A stretch of DNA of 64,000 nt from Pseudomonas ovata (GTDB lineage: Bacteria > Pseudomonadota > Gammaproteobacteria > Pseudomonadales > Pseudomonadaceae), in NCBI RefSeq assembly GCF_003131185.1, contig NZ_QFFU01000001.1, forward strand, positions 310,001-374,000. Reading direction: 5' to 3'. Below the pieces are notes generated by a model. It did not search any database. It saw nothing but the letters and a program-made list of their open reading frames with translations, and was not told where the DNA came from. Below are positions 55,139-63,726 of the stretch, one piece after another (the first letter of the stretch is position 1; each line of letters opens with the position of its first letter). The position numbers and the translations under genes were made by a program.

Positions 55139-56461
55139 ATGGCTATTCCCAACTCCTCCACCGAGTCGGCGGGCACTACCGCCGCGCCAAAAACCACTTC
55201 CTCGCGCCTCAAGTCGATCTTCAGCGGCTCGGTCGGCAACATGGTCGAGTGGTACGACTGGTATGTCTACGCAGCGTTCTCGCTGTATTTCGCCAAGGCG
55301 TTCTTCCCCAAGGGCGACACCACCGCACAACTGCTCAATACCGCTGCCATCTTCGCCGTCGGCTTTCTGATGCGCCCGATCGGCGGCTGGCTGATGGGCC
55401 TGTATGCCGACTACAAAGGCCGCAAGGCTGCATTGATGGCGTCGGTGATCCTGATGTGCTTCGGCTCGCTGGTCATTGCCCTGACACCGGGCTATGAAAC
55501 CATCGGTATCGGCGCACCGATCCTGCTGATCTTCGCCCGCCTGCTGCAAGGCCTGTCGGTCGGTGGCGAATACGGCACCTCGGCCACCTACCTCAGTGAG
55601 ATGGCGACCAAGGAACGCCGTGGCTTCTTTTCCAGCTTCCAGTATGTGACGCTGATTTCCGGCCAGCTCATCGCCCTGGGCGTGCTGATCGTACTGCAAC
55701 GGGTCCTGACCACCGAAGAGCTGTACGCCTGGGGCTGGCGCGTTCCGTTCGTGATCGGCGCGTTGTGTGCGGTAGTGGCGCTGTACCTGCGTCGTGGCAT
55801 GGAAGAAACCGAGTCGTTCACCAAGAAGAAAAAGGAAAAGGCCAAGGAAAGCCTGATGCGCACCCTGATGCGCCATCCCAAGGAGCTGTTGACGGTGGTC
55901 GGCCTGACCATGGGCGGTACCCTGGCGTTCTACACCTACACCACCTACATGCAGAAGTACCTGGTCAACACGGTGGGCATGAGCATCACTGACTCGACCT
56001 CGATCTCGGCGGCGACACTGTTCCTGTTCATGCTGCTGCAACCGGTCATCGGTGCGCTGTCGGACAAGATCGGCAGGCGTCCGATCCTGATCGCCTTCGG
56101 TGTCCTGGGTACGCTGTTCACGGTGCCGATCCTGACCACCCTGCATACCATCCAGAGCTGGTGGGGCGCGTTCTTCCTGATCATGGGGGCGCTGATCATC
56201 GTCAGCGGCTACACCTCGATCAACGCGGTGGTCAAGGCCGAGCTGTTCCCGACCGAGATTCGTGCCCTGGGCGTGGGCCTGCCGTATGCGCTGACCGTTT
56301 CGCTGTTCGGTGGCACCGCTGAATACATCGCGCTGTGGTTCAAGAGCGTCGGCATGGAAACCGGCTATTACTGGTACGTCACCGCGTGCATCGCCTGCTC
56401 GCTGCTGGTGTACGTGTTCATGAAGGACACACGCAAGCATTCGCGGATCGAAACCGACTGA
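55139..56461 (+). CDS. kgtP: Alpha-ketoglutarate permease-type MFS transporter
   Basis: A 440-aa 12-TM proton symporter of the MHS family. SGSVGNMVEWYDWYVYAAFSLYFAKAFFP, the loop 2-3 motif GLYADYKGRKAALMASV, RLLQGLSVGGEYGTSATYLSEMA and LYLRRGMEETESF are family hallmarks, closest to KgtP as I recall. The ATG at 55139 follows AAAGGA. Preceded by a sigma54 promoter and followed by a strong terminator, so it is monocistronic. Citrate or other dicarboxylates remain possible substrates. Confidence 0.88.
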   Translation: MAIPNSSTESAGTTAAPKTTSSRLKSIFSGSVGNMVEWYDWYVYAAFSLYFAKAFFPKGDTTAQLLNTAAIFAVGFLMRPIGGWLMGLYADYKGRKAALMASVILMCFGSLVIALTPGYETIGIGAPILLIFARLLQGLSVGGEYGTSATYLSEMATKERRGFFSSFQYVTLISGQLIALGVLIVLQRVLTTEELYAWGWRVPFVIGALCAVVALYLRRGMEETESFTKKKKEKAKESLMRTLMRHPKELLTVVGLTMGGTLAFYTYTTYMQKYLVNTVGMSITDSTSISAATLFLFMLLQPVIGALSDKIGRRPILIAFGVLGTLFTVPILTTLHTIQSWWGAFFLIMGALIIVSGYTSINAVVKAELFPTEIRALGVGLPYALTVSLFGGTAEYIALWFKSVGMETGYYWYVTACIACSLLVYVFMKDTRKHSRIETD

Positions 56462-56483
56462 TCTCGCGTTGCGTTGATGAGAA

Positions 56484-56517
56484 GGGACAGTCCGCATCTG
56501 TGGGCTGTCCCTTTTTT
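56484..56517 (+). terminator. Rho-independent terminator of kgtP
   Basis: GGGACAG (56484-56490) pairs with CTGTCCC (56505-56511), followed directly by TTTTTT, 22 bp after the kgtP stop. Confidence 0.9.
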
Positions 56518-56829
56518 CATGGCCAGCGCTTGATCAAGCCGGCTCACGACAGTGCACGACGCTGCCCTGCCCGGCGCTCATTCGGGCGTCTAAAAAGCCA
56601 TTTTCAGATTTGTCAAGAGGGCTTATTTCGCGATATTTCAGAAAGTGCACCGTCAATGCCCATTCCGGTCTGCGCGGCCCGAAAACCGGGCGCTGCGGCC
56701 AACTATCATTTTCAGCAATGTTCGCTAGCAACCCTATTAACTTCTTAATAATCATGCGCGGCGTAGCATGGCCTCCATACCGGGACAACAACTCACCCGA
56801 ACAGACTTCCCGAACTTGGAGACACCACC
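56518..56829. other. Intergenic region upstream of the 13-aa repeat protein
   Basis: A 312-bp gap. An 85-codon frame on the minus strand has no ribosome-binding site or recognisable content. AT-rich stretches around 56720-56760 (TTAACTTCTTAATAATCATG) probably hold the promoter of the repeat-protein gene. Nothing else is seen. Confidence 0.35.
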
Positions 56830-57372
56830 ATGAAAAAGACCACTGTATTCGCCGGCCTCGTTTTCTCTGTTCTGGCTTCCAGCGCCTTCGCCCTGCCAGC
56901 CACTGACACCGCTCATCAAGCCATCAGCGCCGACTATCTGGCCGCCGATGGTTCCGACAACGTCGGCCCTAACCGCCAGCCCCTGATCGACATCAAGGGT
57001 GCCGACCAGAGCCTGGCCGCTGACGGTGCCGATCGCGTCGGTGCCAACCGCCTGACTTCCGACGGTGCCGACCGTGTAGGCGCCAACCGCCTGGCCGCTG
57101 ACGGTGCTGACCGTGTCGGTGCCAACCGTCTGACTTCCGACGGTGCCGACCGTGTAGGTGCCAACCGCCTGGCCGCTGACGGTGCTGACCGTGTCGGTGC
57201 CAACCGTCTGACTTCCGACGGTGCCGACCGTGTAGGTGCCAATCGCCTGGCCGCTGACGGTGCTGACCGTGTCGGTGCCAACCGTCTGACTTCCGACGGT
57301 GCCGACCGTGTAGGCGCCAACCGCCTGGCCGCTGACGGTGCCGACCGTGTCGGTGCCAACCGCCTGACCTGA
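56830..57372 (+). CDS. Secreted protein built of nine 13-residue repeats
   Basis: A 180-aa protein. A Sec signal peptide (MKKTTVFAGLVFSVLASSAFA) is followed by a unique 43-residue segment, then residues 65-180 made only of nine copies of DGADRVGANRL plus a two-residue spacer that alternates strictly TS/AA (last copy ends LT). A single diverged copy (LAADGSDNVGPNR, residues 37-49) precedes the array and may be the ancestral unit. Acidic, without Cys; the periodic D-G-x-D could bind cations. AGACACCACC precedes the ATG and a strong terminator follows. Long antisense ORFs over the array are by-products of the repeat. I recognise no function. Confidence 0.8.
   Translation: MKKTTVFAGLVFSVLASSAFALPATDTAHQAISADYLAADGSDNVGPNRQPLIDIKGADQSLAADGADRVGANRLTSDGADRVGANRLAADGADRVGANRLTSDGADRVGANRLAADGADRVGANRLTSDGADRVGANRLAADGADRVGANRLTSDGADRVGANRLAADGADRVGANRLT
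57022..57369 (+). repeat. 39-bp tandem repeat array (coding)
   Basis: Nine head-to-tail 39-bp units, nearly identical at DNA level, pair into a 78-bp higher-order unit (TS unit plus AA unit). Synonymous changes are few (for example GCCGAC/GCTGAC, GTAGGC/GTAGGT), which implies recent expansion or gene conversion. Copy number is expected to vary between strains and can collapse in short-read assemblies. Confidence 0.9.
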
Positions 57373-57417
57373 TCGGTGCTCAACGTTCTGCTCCAGCTTT
57401 CCTCGATGCTCCTGTTT

Positions 57418-57450
57418 AATGCCAGTCAGCCCCCTGACTGGCATTTTTTT
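57418..57450 (+). terminator. Rho-independent terminator of the repeat-protein gene
   Basis: AATGCCAGTCAG (57418-57429) pairs perfectly over 12 bp with CTGACTGGCATT (57434-57445) around a CCCC loop, followed by a run of T. It lies 46 bp after the stop codon. Confidence 0.92.
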
Positions 57451-57547
57451 ATGGCTTGTCCGTTCATGTCGCGGCACTGATTGCCACAGATTGCCTGCGC
57501 CAGCACTATTAAGGCCTCAACAACACCCCGCTGCCAGGAAGCACGAC

Positions 57548-58171
57548 ATGTCAGATGACATCTACTCCTATGAACCGTCCAAGGGCCACGGCCTGCCGCA
57601 TGACCCGTTCAATGCCATTGTCGGTCCGCGTCCGATCGGCTGGATTTCTTCCCAGGATGCCCAGGGCGTTCTGAACCTGGCGCCCTACAGCTTTTTCAAT
57701 GCCTTCAACTATGTGCCGCCGATCATTGGTTTTTGCAGCGTCGGCCGCAAGGACAGCCTCAATAACATCGAGCAGACCGGCGAGTTCGTCTGGAACCTGG
57801 CCACCCGCTCGCTCGCCGAGGCCATGAACCAGAGCTGCGCGGCCGTACCGGCCGACATTGACGAGTTTCAACTGGCCGGGCTGACACCGCAGGCTTCACA
57901 ACGGGTGGCGGTGCCGAGGGTCAAGGAAACGCCGGTGGCGTTCGAATGCAAGGTGACCCAGATCGTGCAACTGCAACGGGCAGATCAGGCACTGGTGCCG
58001 AGCTGGCTGATTCTGGGTGAGGTGGTGGCGGTGCATATCGCCAGTTGGCTGCTCAAGGACGGCATCTATGACACCGCTGCCGCCGAGCCGATCCTGCGTG
58101 GCGGTGGCCCTGCCGATTATTTCCAGCTGGGCCCCGAAGCGCTGTTCAAGATGCACCGCCCCAGGACCTGA
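57548..58171 (+). CDS. Flavin reductase-like FMN-binding protein
   Basis: A 207-aa cytosolic protein of the flavin reductase/flavoredoxin family. FNAIVGPRPIGWISSQDAQGVLNLAPYSFFNAFNYVPPIIGFCSV (residues 22-66) is the FMN-binding core; RKDSLNNIEQTGEFVWNL follows as usual. Members reduce flavin with NAD(P)H or bind FMN for uncharacterised reactions. The ATG at 57548 follows AGGAAGCACGAC. It is preceded by the terminator of the repeat gene and starts its own unit. Confidence 0.92.
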   Translation: MSDDIYSYEPSKGHGLPHDPFNAIVGPRPIGWISSQDAQGVLNLAPYSFFNAFNYVPPIIGFCSVGRKDSLNNIEQTGEFVWNLATRSLAEAMNQSCAAVPADIDEFQLAGLTPQASQRVAVPRVKETPVAFECKVTQIVQLQRADQALVPSWLILGEVVAVHIASWLLKDGIYDTAAAEPILRGGGPADYFQLGPEALFKMHRPRT

Positions 58172-58177
58172 GGCTGT

Positions 58178-58420
58178 CTACGAGGCCGGGCGCCAGACCA
58201 GTTCAGCGTCGGCATCGACGCCCAGCAGACGCTCAAGCTCGCCGACGGCCGCCTGGTCGGCCTCATCGGCGGTCTTGAACGCCTGGCCGTCGAGCACGGC
58301 ATGAAAACGCGGCGCGCCGCCACTCTGCAGTGCCTTGACGGCAATGGCCGCCTGATAGGCGCCTTGCGCTGGAATCGCCGCCGACACCGCTTCGAAATGC
58401 TCGAATTCCCTACGGGCCAT
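58178..58420 (-). CDS. Small conserved-looking protein of unknown function
   Basis: An 80-aa soluble, acidic, Ala-rich protein (MARREFEHFEAVSAAIPAQGAYQAAIAVKALQSGG...ELERLLGVDADAELVWRP). It has an AGAGGAG site 8 bp before the ATG and ends 6 bp from the convergent flavin reductase stop. No family recognised; the compact length and good start make it a likely real gene. Confidence 0.65.
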   Translation of the reverse strand: MARREFEHFEAVSAAIPAQGAYQAAIAVKALQSGGAPRFHAVLDGQAFKTADEADQAAVGELERLLGVDADAELVWRPAS

Positions 58421-58576
58421 GTGAAGATGCTCCTCTGGTAAAAAGATCGGCGATTCTAACCTCCCCAGGACGGGACAGGCGCTGGCCTCTGGCCAATTTT
58501 TCTTGCAAACCGCAGTGTTGTCCTACACTTGAAGTAACTCTTCAAATACTCCACAGGTCGATCCAGGGGGTGCGTC

Positions 58577-58747
58577 ATGAGAGTCACTACAAGAAAATGC
58601 CTGGCTGTAATGGGTCTGGTTGGCGTCTTTGCGTTGTATGCCGCTGGCGCCTATCGTATCGAGCAGATCCGGCAAGCGCCCGCTGCCGTCGCGTGTGCCT
58701 TTGGCCACTGCTCCCCCACCAATGCCTCACTTGCCGCCTTGCGATGA
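58577..58747 (+). CDS. 56-aa single-pass membrane microprotein
   Basis: MRVTTRKCLAVMGLVGVFALYAAGAYRIEQIRQ..., 56 residues. It has a basic N-terminus, one membrane segment (about residues 9-25) and a short tail with two Cys (ACAFGHCSPTN). GGGGGTG precedes the ATG at suitable distance. Too short for usual gene callers. The composition (basic start, hydrophobic core, clean stop) looks genuine, but there is no family match to support it. It stands upstream of the MFS exporter by 95 bp. Confidence 0.5.
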   Translation: MRVTTRKCLAVMGLVGVFALYAAGAYRIEQIRQAPAAVACAFGHCSPTNASLAALR

Positions 58748-58842
58748 GGCTGTGCAAGGCTATCGATTAGCAAGCTAACGGACTAGACTGGCCGGCATGA
58801 CCGACCCGCTTGCACGCGGGGTAACCACCTTCAGGTTTTGCC

Positions 58843-60336
58843 GTGACCCGCCCCGATCCGACTTCGCCTGCCATCGGCAGTATTCTGTTCGCCCTGATGA
58901 TGGCGACTTTTCTCAGCGCCTTGGACCAGACCATCGTTGCGGTGTCGCTGCCGGCCATTTCTGCCCAACTCAAGGACGTCGACCTGCTGGCCTGGGTGAT
59001 TTCCGGTTATATGGTGGCCATGACCGTCGCTGTGCCGATCTACGGCAAGCTGGGCGACCTGTACGGACGACGGCGCCTGATGCTGATCGGCCTGTCGCTG
59101 TTCACCGTGGCCTCGTTGTTGTGCGGCATGGCCCAGAGCATGGAACAACTGGTAATGGCGCGCGTGCTCCAGGGAGTGGGTGCCGGTGGCATGGTTTCGG
59201 TCAGCCAGGCGATCATTGGCGACATTATCCCGCCTCGCGAACGCGGACGTTACCAGGGCTATTTCAGCAGCATGTACGCCCTGGCCAGTGTCGCCGGCCC
59301 GGTGCTGGGTGGCGTGTTGACCGAGTACTGGTCTTGGCGCTGGGTATTTCTGATCAATCTGCCGCTGGGCGTCGTCGCCCTGGTCGTTGCCCACCGCACG
59401 CTCAAGGGCCTGCCGGTTCCGCAACGCAAACCGGTGATCGATTACCTGGGCACGATGTTGATGATCCTCGGCCTAGGCGCCTTGTTGCTGGGCATCACGG
59501 AAATCGGCCAGGGCCATGGCCTGGCCGACCGGCATGTGCAGGCCCTGCTGGGCGTTGCCGTGCTGGCGCTGGTGGCCTTCATTGCTTATGAGCGTCGGGC
59601 CGCCGAGCCGGTGCTGCCGATGCACCTGTTTGCCAGCCGCAGTGCGGTGCTGTGCTGGCTGACCGTGTTTTTCGCCAGTTTCCAGTCCATTTCGCTGACG
59701 GTATTGATGCCGCTGCGTTATCAGACGCTGACCGGCGCAGGCGCCGATAGCGCGGCCCTGCACCTGTTACCGTTGGCGATGGGCATGCCATTGGGGGCGT
59801 ATTGCGCCGGCCGGCGCGCATCGATGACGGGGCGTTACAAACCCCTGATTCTGGGCGGTACGTTGCTACTGCCCCTGGCGATTCTGGGTCTGGCCTTTAC
59901 GGCCCCGCAGCAGGTGTGGCTGACGGGGGCGTTCATGGTCTTGACCGGCATTGGCACCGGGATGCTGTTTCCGACCTCGCTGGTGGGAGGACAGAACGCT
60001 GTGCAGGCGCGCGACATGGGCGTGGCGACCAGCACCAGCAACCTGTTTCGCTCGCTGGGTGGGGCCATGGGCGTGGCGCTGATGTCGGCGTTGTTGCTGG
60101 CCATGCTGCAAGGCACTGGCCTTGGAGCGCTGGGCGCAGGAGCACTGGGCAGCGAAGGTCATTCAGGCAACGCCTTGCTCGCCAGCCTCGAGGCCACCCG
60201 CGGACCGGCGCTTGAGGCATTGCGGGCAGAACTGGCGCAGACGTTCCGCCATCTGTTGCTGGTCAGCGCCGGCATCGCCCTGCTGGGCCTCGGGGTCGCG
60301 CTGGCAATGCCCAATACCGTCTTGCGCGGGCGCTAG
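58843..60336 (+). CDS. DHA2-family (14-TM) MFS multidrug exporter
   Basis: A 497-aa inner-membrane drug/proton antiporter of the EmrB/QacA type. LDQTIVAVSLPAI (motif D1), GKLGDLYGRRRLMLIG (motif A), ARVLQGVGAGGMVSVSQAIIGD (motif B) and ALASVAGPVLGGVLTEYWSWRWVFLINLPLG (motif C) identify it, with about 14 membrane segments. It starts with GTG at 58843. There is no EmrA-type adaptor beside it, so it probably works alone across the inner membrane. The stop overlaps the convergent DUF3396 gene by 4 bp. Confidence 0.9.
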   Translation: MTRPDPTSPAIGSILFALMMATFLSALDQTIVAVSLPAISAQLKDVDLLAWVISGYMVAMTVAVPIYGKLGDLYGRRRLMLIGLSLFTVASLLCGMAQSMEQLVMARVLQGVGAGGMVSVSQAIIGDIIPPRERGRYQGYFSSMYALASVAGPVLGGVLTEYWSWRWVFLINLPLGVVALVVAHRTLKGLPVPQRKPVIDYLGTMLMILGLGALLLGITEIGQGHGLADRHVQALLGVAVLALVAFIAYERRAAEPVLPMHLFASRSAVLCWLTVFFASFQSISLTVLMPLRYQTLTGAGADSAALHLLPLAMGMPLGAYCAGRRASMTGRYKPLILGGTLLLPLAILGLAFTAPQQVWLTGAFMVLTGIGTGMLFPTSLVGGQNAVQARDMGVATSTSNLFRSLGGAMGVALMSALLLAMLQGTGLGALGAGALGSEGHSGNALLASLEATRGPALEALRAELAQTFRHLLLVSAGIALLGLGVALAMPNTVLRGR

Positions 60337-61466
60337 CCTTGCTGCTTGTCCAGAAACCACTGCGTACGCTCGACCTTGATGCCGGCAAAGCCGGGCATGA
60401 TCTCGCCCTCGCGAAACAGGCGACGTGAACCGGCACGGGCGTTGCTGAACCAATAGCCGGCTTGCGGGCAGGCTTGCCCGGCACTGACCGGCGGCACCGG
60501 TTTGTCGTCAAAGCGCGCATACCAACGGGCCGTGCTCTGAGGAGTAAATCCCTTGTCGCTGGGCAGATACGGATGCAGGCAGCCGGTGTCCTGCAGACGC
60601 ACCGGGCGGATCAGCCGGTTGACCCGGGCATACGCCTGTGGCGCCGCCCCCCTCACATCGCCCAGTTCCGGCACTCGACCGGCACGAATCAACAGCCCGC
60701 CGTCGTACGCCTGAAATTGCACATCGCTCCAGAGGCTTGCACGTGCACGCAGGGCATCGCTGCCCCCCAGACGCTTGACGAATGCATGGCCCAGCACCGT
60801 GTACCAGCTCACGCCCTTGATATGCCTGAGCAGACGCAGGCTGTCGATATGCGGGCGCGGGTCGACCATCAGCCCGCTGTACTGCCGGGCGAGCTGGTAT
60901 TCCAGCGGCAGGTAGCGATGCCCCTCGGCGGGCAGCACGCAGGCCAGCCCGCCAAACCCGTGCTCGGCCTGCACGGCATTGCACAGATAGCGTATCCAGT
61001 CATCGTAGGCCCGCAGGCCGTCAGGTTCAGTCAGGAAAGACCACGGCAAGACCATTTTCAGGCATGAAAGGTCGTTCTCACCCTGCATCCGGGAAGCGGC
61101 CACGACAAACAGGCTGTAGGCCGCGGCCTGCTCGGCACCGCTGCTGGACAACGACCATAGCAGTGGCAGGTCCGGCGAGCGTTCACGGGCCTGACGTCGG
61201 CAGGCGGCAAAACCTGAAGGCGAAAGCGAGCGTCGATGCTGGAAAAACTGACATTTGAGCTCAGCCCTGAACGCTTGGTAGAAGCGCAGGAAACACGCCT
61301 CAAGACGCTCGCGCACGGCTTGCGTATGGCCATTCCTGAAATACAGCGTGGTAATCAGCCCCAGCCGGACGATGGCCATGCATCGAGCATTATCGATGGT
61401 CAGCGCTTGGGCCTGACGCGTCAGGTCTGCCAGCGAACACTCAGGTTCCGGTGCTGTTTGCAACAT
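60333..61466 (-). CDS. DUF3396 (type VI immunity-like) protein
   Basis: A 377-aa cytosolic protein. VRLGLITTLYFRNGHTQAVRERLEACFLRFYQAF near the N-terminus, GGLACVLPAEGHRYLPLEYQLARQYSGLMVDPRPH in the middle and the C-terminal AGYWFSNARAGSRRLFREGEIMPGFAGIKVERTQWF look like DUF3396/TsiV-type proteins, several of which are immunity proteins to T6SS effectors. No effector, VgrG or PAAR gene is next to it, so it is an orphan here. The ATG at 61466 has a GGGAGGG site. Convergent with the MFS exporter. Confidence 0.7.
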   Translation of the reverse strand: MLQTAPEPECSLADLTRQAQALTIDNARCMAIVRLGLITTLYFRNGHTQAVRERLEACFLRFYQAFRAELKCQFFQHRRSLSPSGFAACRRQARERSPDLPLLWSLSSSGAEQAAAYSLFVVAASRMQGENDLSCLKMVLPWSFLTEPDGLRAYDDWIRYLCNAVQAEHGFGGLACVLPAEGHRYLPLEYQLARQYSGLMVDPRPHIDSLRLLRHIKGVSWYTVLGHAFVKRLGGSDALRARASLWSDVQFQAYDGGLLIRAGRVPELGDVRGAAPQAYARVNRLIRPVRLQDTGCLHPYLPSDKGFTPQSTARWYARFDDKPVPPVSAGQACPQAGYWFSNARAGSRRLFREGEIMPGFAGIKVERTQWFLDKQQG

Positions 61467-61683
61467 GTCTGCCCTCCCAAGCGGCACGGTGAAGGGCCGC
61501 AGAGTGAAGACAGATATGGCAATGAGCAATATGGCCGGAGAAGTTTGGGAAATCAGCTACACATATCTGGAAATATCTGACTTGCGGTCTGACAGACGGG
61601 ACAATTTCCTACCGGTAATAGCGATATGTACACCTTGCCGGCGTATGATTTCCGACTGCACGATCAATCCGCACGGTCGCAGG

Positions 61684-62322
61684 TCAGGACGCCTTGCACA
61701 GCGCCGGGCTGAACCTGAGCATATCCAGGCAGGTGTCGACCAATGGCTCGGCCTGTTCGTGCAGGCAGAAACTGTCAGGCACCAGCAACCACTGCCCGAG
61801 CACACCATCGATGTAGGCATGCATGCAGACAGAGGCCCTAAAGATATCCAGCGTGGCCGGCAGTTGCCCCTTGCGCACGGCGTTGCTTAATGCAAGCCCG
61901 ATCCGTTCGTTACAAAAGAGTGCGTTGGCCCGGCGCTGCCGGCGAAAATCGCACATCTCGTCAGTGAACTCGCATTTATGAAAAAGGATCTCATTGATGC
62001 GTCGGGTTTTAGGGTCCTTGGAAACCTGATGAAACAAATGAATCAGCAGCTTCTTGATGCACCCCAGGGGGTCGTGTTCAGCCTCGCTCTGGGTGGCCAG
62101 GGACATTTCTTCGAGGGGTTCGTGCAGGCTGTCGAGCATCGCCTGCACCAGTTCGGCCTTGTTGGTGAAATGCCAATAAATGGCACCACGGGTCACACCG
62201 GCGAGCGTCGCGATGTCGGCGAGCGTGGTCCGCGCGACGCCGCGCTCATAGAACGCCTGCTCGGCAGCTTCCAGAATCTGGCTACGGGTGGCTTGTGCTT
62301 CCTCTTTGGTGCGACGAACCAT
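61684..62322 (-). CDS. ttgR: TetR-family repressor TtgR
   Basis: A 212-aa repressor of the ttgABC efflux operon. [63 protein letters not shown] is the TetR DNA-binding domain; the C-terminal ligand domain ([23 protein letters not shown]...[17 protein letters not shown]) matches TtgR/AcrR-type proteins that bind flavonoids and antibiotics. Divergent from ttgA, with a shared operator. About 217 bp separate it from the DUF3396 gene; that gap shows no gene. Confidence 0.93.
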   Translation of the reverse strand: MVRRTKEEAQATRSQILEAAEQAFYERGVARTTLADIATLAGVTRGAIYWHFTNKAELVQAMLDSLHEPLEEMSLATQSEAEHDPLGCIKKLLIHLFHQVSKDPKTRRINEILFHKCEFTDEMCDFRRQRRANALFCNERIGLALSNAVRKGQLPATLDIFRASVCMHAYIDGVLGQWLLVPDSFCLHEQAEPLVDTCLDMLRFSPALCKAS

Positions 62323-62445
62323 GGCAGTAAAACCTCAATAAAAATGCTCCAGCCTGTTTGCACAGGTGCTGGAGGCACGGTCGGGTGAGCGTTGTTTTCT
62401 GGGTCCCGACCCGCTGGCTGCGACTTAAAGTCTCATAATCGACTG

Positions 62446-62476
62446 TTTACAAACAGCCGTGAATGTAAGTATATTC
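62446..62476. promoter_or_regulatory. TtgR operator in the ttgR-ttgA intergenic region
   Basis: TTTACAAACAGCCGTGAATGTAAGTATATTC contains the inverted half-sites TTACA (62447-62451) and TGTAA (62464-62468) and closely resembles the published P. putida TtgR operator, as I remember it. It overlaps the expected ttgR and ttgA promoters, so bound TtgR would repress both. Confidence 0.85.
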
Positions 62477-62562
62477 ATTAGCATGCTACTTATCTAGCGG
62501 CAAAGTTTTTTACATCTCCACATTCTTGAGCAATCAAGGGTTCTGACCTTCCGAGGATCTTC

Positions 62563-63723
62563 ATGCAATTCAAGCCAGCTGTTCCCGTTCTGGTCACTGC
62601 CGTCGCCCTGGCAACACTGCTCAGCGGTTGTAGCAAGAAGGAAGAAGCGGCCCCGCCCGCTCAGACTCCTCAGGTCGGCGTGGTGACCCTCAAAGCCCAG
62701 CCTTATACCCTGACCACCGAGCTTCCGGGGCGCACCACCGCCTACCGGGTGGCCGAAGTGAGGCCACAGGTCGACGGCATCATTCTCAAGCGGCTGTACA
62801 CTGAAGGCGCCGACGTCAAGGTCGGTCAGCAGCTCTACCAGATCGACCCGGCACTGTATGAAGCCACCGCCAACAGCGCCAAGGCCACGCTGCAATCGGC
62901 CAAGTCCCTGGCCGACCGCTACAAGCAACTGGTCAGCGAGCAGGCAGTGAGCCGTCAGGAATACGACCAGGCCTTGGCCACCAGCCTGGAAGCCCAGGCC
63001 GCCTTGCAGACCGCACAGATCAACCTGCGCTACACCAAGGTGCTGGCCCCGATTTCCGGCCGCATCGGCCGCTCGGTCGTCACCGAAGGCGCATTGGTTA
63101 CCAGCGGCCAGACCAGCGCCCTGGCCACCATCCAGCAGCTCGATCCGATCTATGTCGACGTGGTGCAATCCTCGGCCGAAATGCTCAAGCTGCGCGCCGA
63201 CCTCGAAAGCGGCAAGTTGCAGAAAACCGGCGCCAACTCCGCCAAGGTCCAGCTGACCCTGGAAGACAACAGCGCCTACCCGCAGGAAGGCACCCTGGAA
63301 TTCTCGGAAGTGTCGGTGGACCAGACCAGTGGCTCGGTCACCCTGCGCGCTGTGTTCCCCAACCCCGAGCACCGTCTGCTGCCCGGCATGTTCGTCCACG
63401 CGCAGCTACAAGCCGGTGTGAATGCCAAGGCCATCCTGGCGCCGCAACAGGGCATCACCCGCGATCAGAAAGGCATCCCGACCGCCCTGGTGGTCAACCA
63501 GGACAACAAGGTCGAGCAGCGCACCCTGGTGGCTGACCGCACCGTCGGCGACAAATGGCTGGTCGAGAAAGGCCTGAACGAGGGCGACCGCATCATCACC
63601 GAAGGCCTGCAGTACGTGAAGCCGGGTGCCGAAGTGAAAGCCAGCGAAGCCACCAACGTGAAAGGCGCCAACCCGGCACCTGCTGCGGCCACCGATAAAG
63701 CCGCCGGCAGCAAAGGGGAGTAA
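62563..63723 (+). CDS. ttgA: RND efflux periplasmic adaptor TtgA
   Basis: A 386-aa membrane-fusion lipoprotein that links the TtgB pump to the TtgC outer-membrane channel. The lipobox is LLSGC (Cys23). TTELPGRTTAYRVAEVRPQVDGIILKRLYTEGADVKVGQQLYQIDP (lipoyl half), a coiled-coil hairpin (about 98-165), LAPISGRIGRSVVTEGALV and the beta-barrel domain follow in the MexA/AcrA order. GAGGAT precedes the ATG. First gene of the operon, 3 bp before ttgB. Confidence 0.95.
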   Translation: MQFKPAVPVLVTAVALATLLSGCSKKEEAAPPAQTPQVGVVTLKAQPYTLTTELPGRTTAYRVAEVRPQVDGIILKRLYTEGADVKVGQQLYQIDPALYEATANSAKATLQSAKSLADRYKQLVSEQAVSRQEYDQALATSLEAQAALQTAQINLRYTKVLAPISGRIGRSVVTEGALVTSGQTSALATIQQLDPIYVDVVQSSAEMLKLRADLESGKLQKTGANSAKVQLTLEDNSAYPQEGTLEFSEVSVDQTSGSVTLRAVFPNPEHRLLPGMFVHAQLQAGVNAKAILAPQQGITRDQKGIPTALVVNQDNKVEQRTLVADRTVGDKWLVEKGLNEGDRIITEGLQYVKPGAEVKASEATNVKGANPAPAAATDKAAGSKGE

Positions 63724-63726
63724 CCC

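Noticed and set aside
56752..57477. A 241-codon antisense ORF over the repeat gene with VGTDTV-type repeats
   Set aside because: The 39-bp repeat length is a multiple of three and lacks stops on both strands, so long antisense frames follow automatically; no ribosome-binding site or signal peptide, while the plus frame has signal peptide and terminator.
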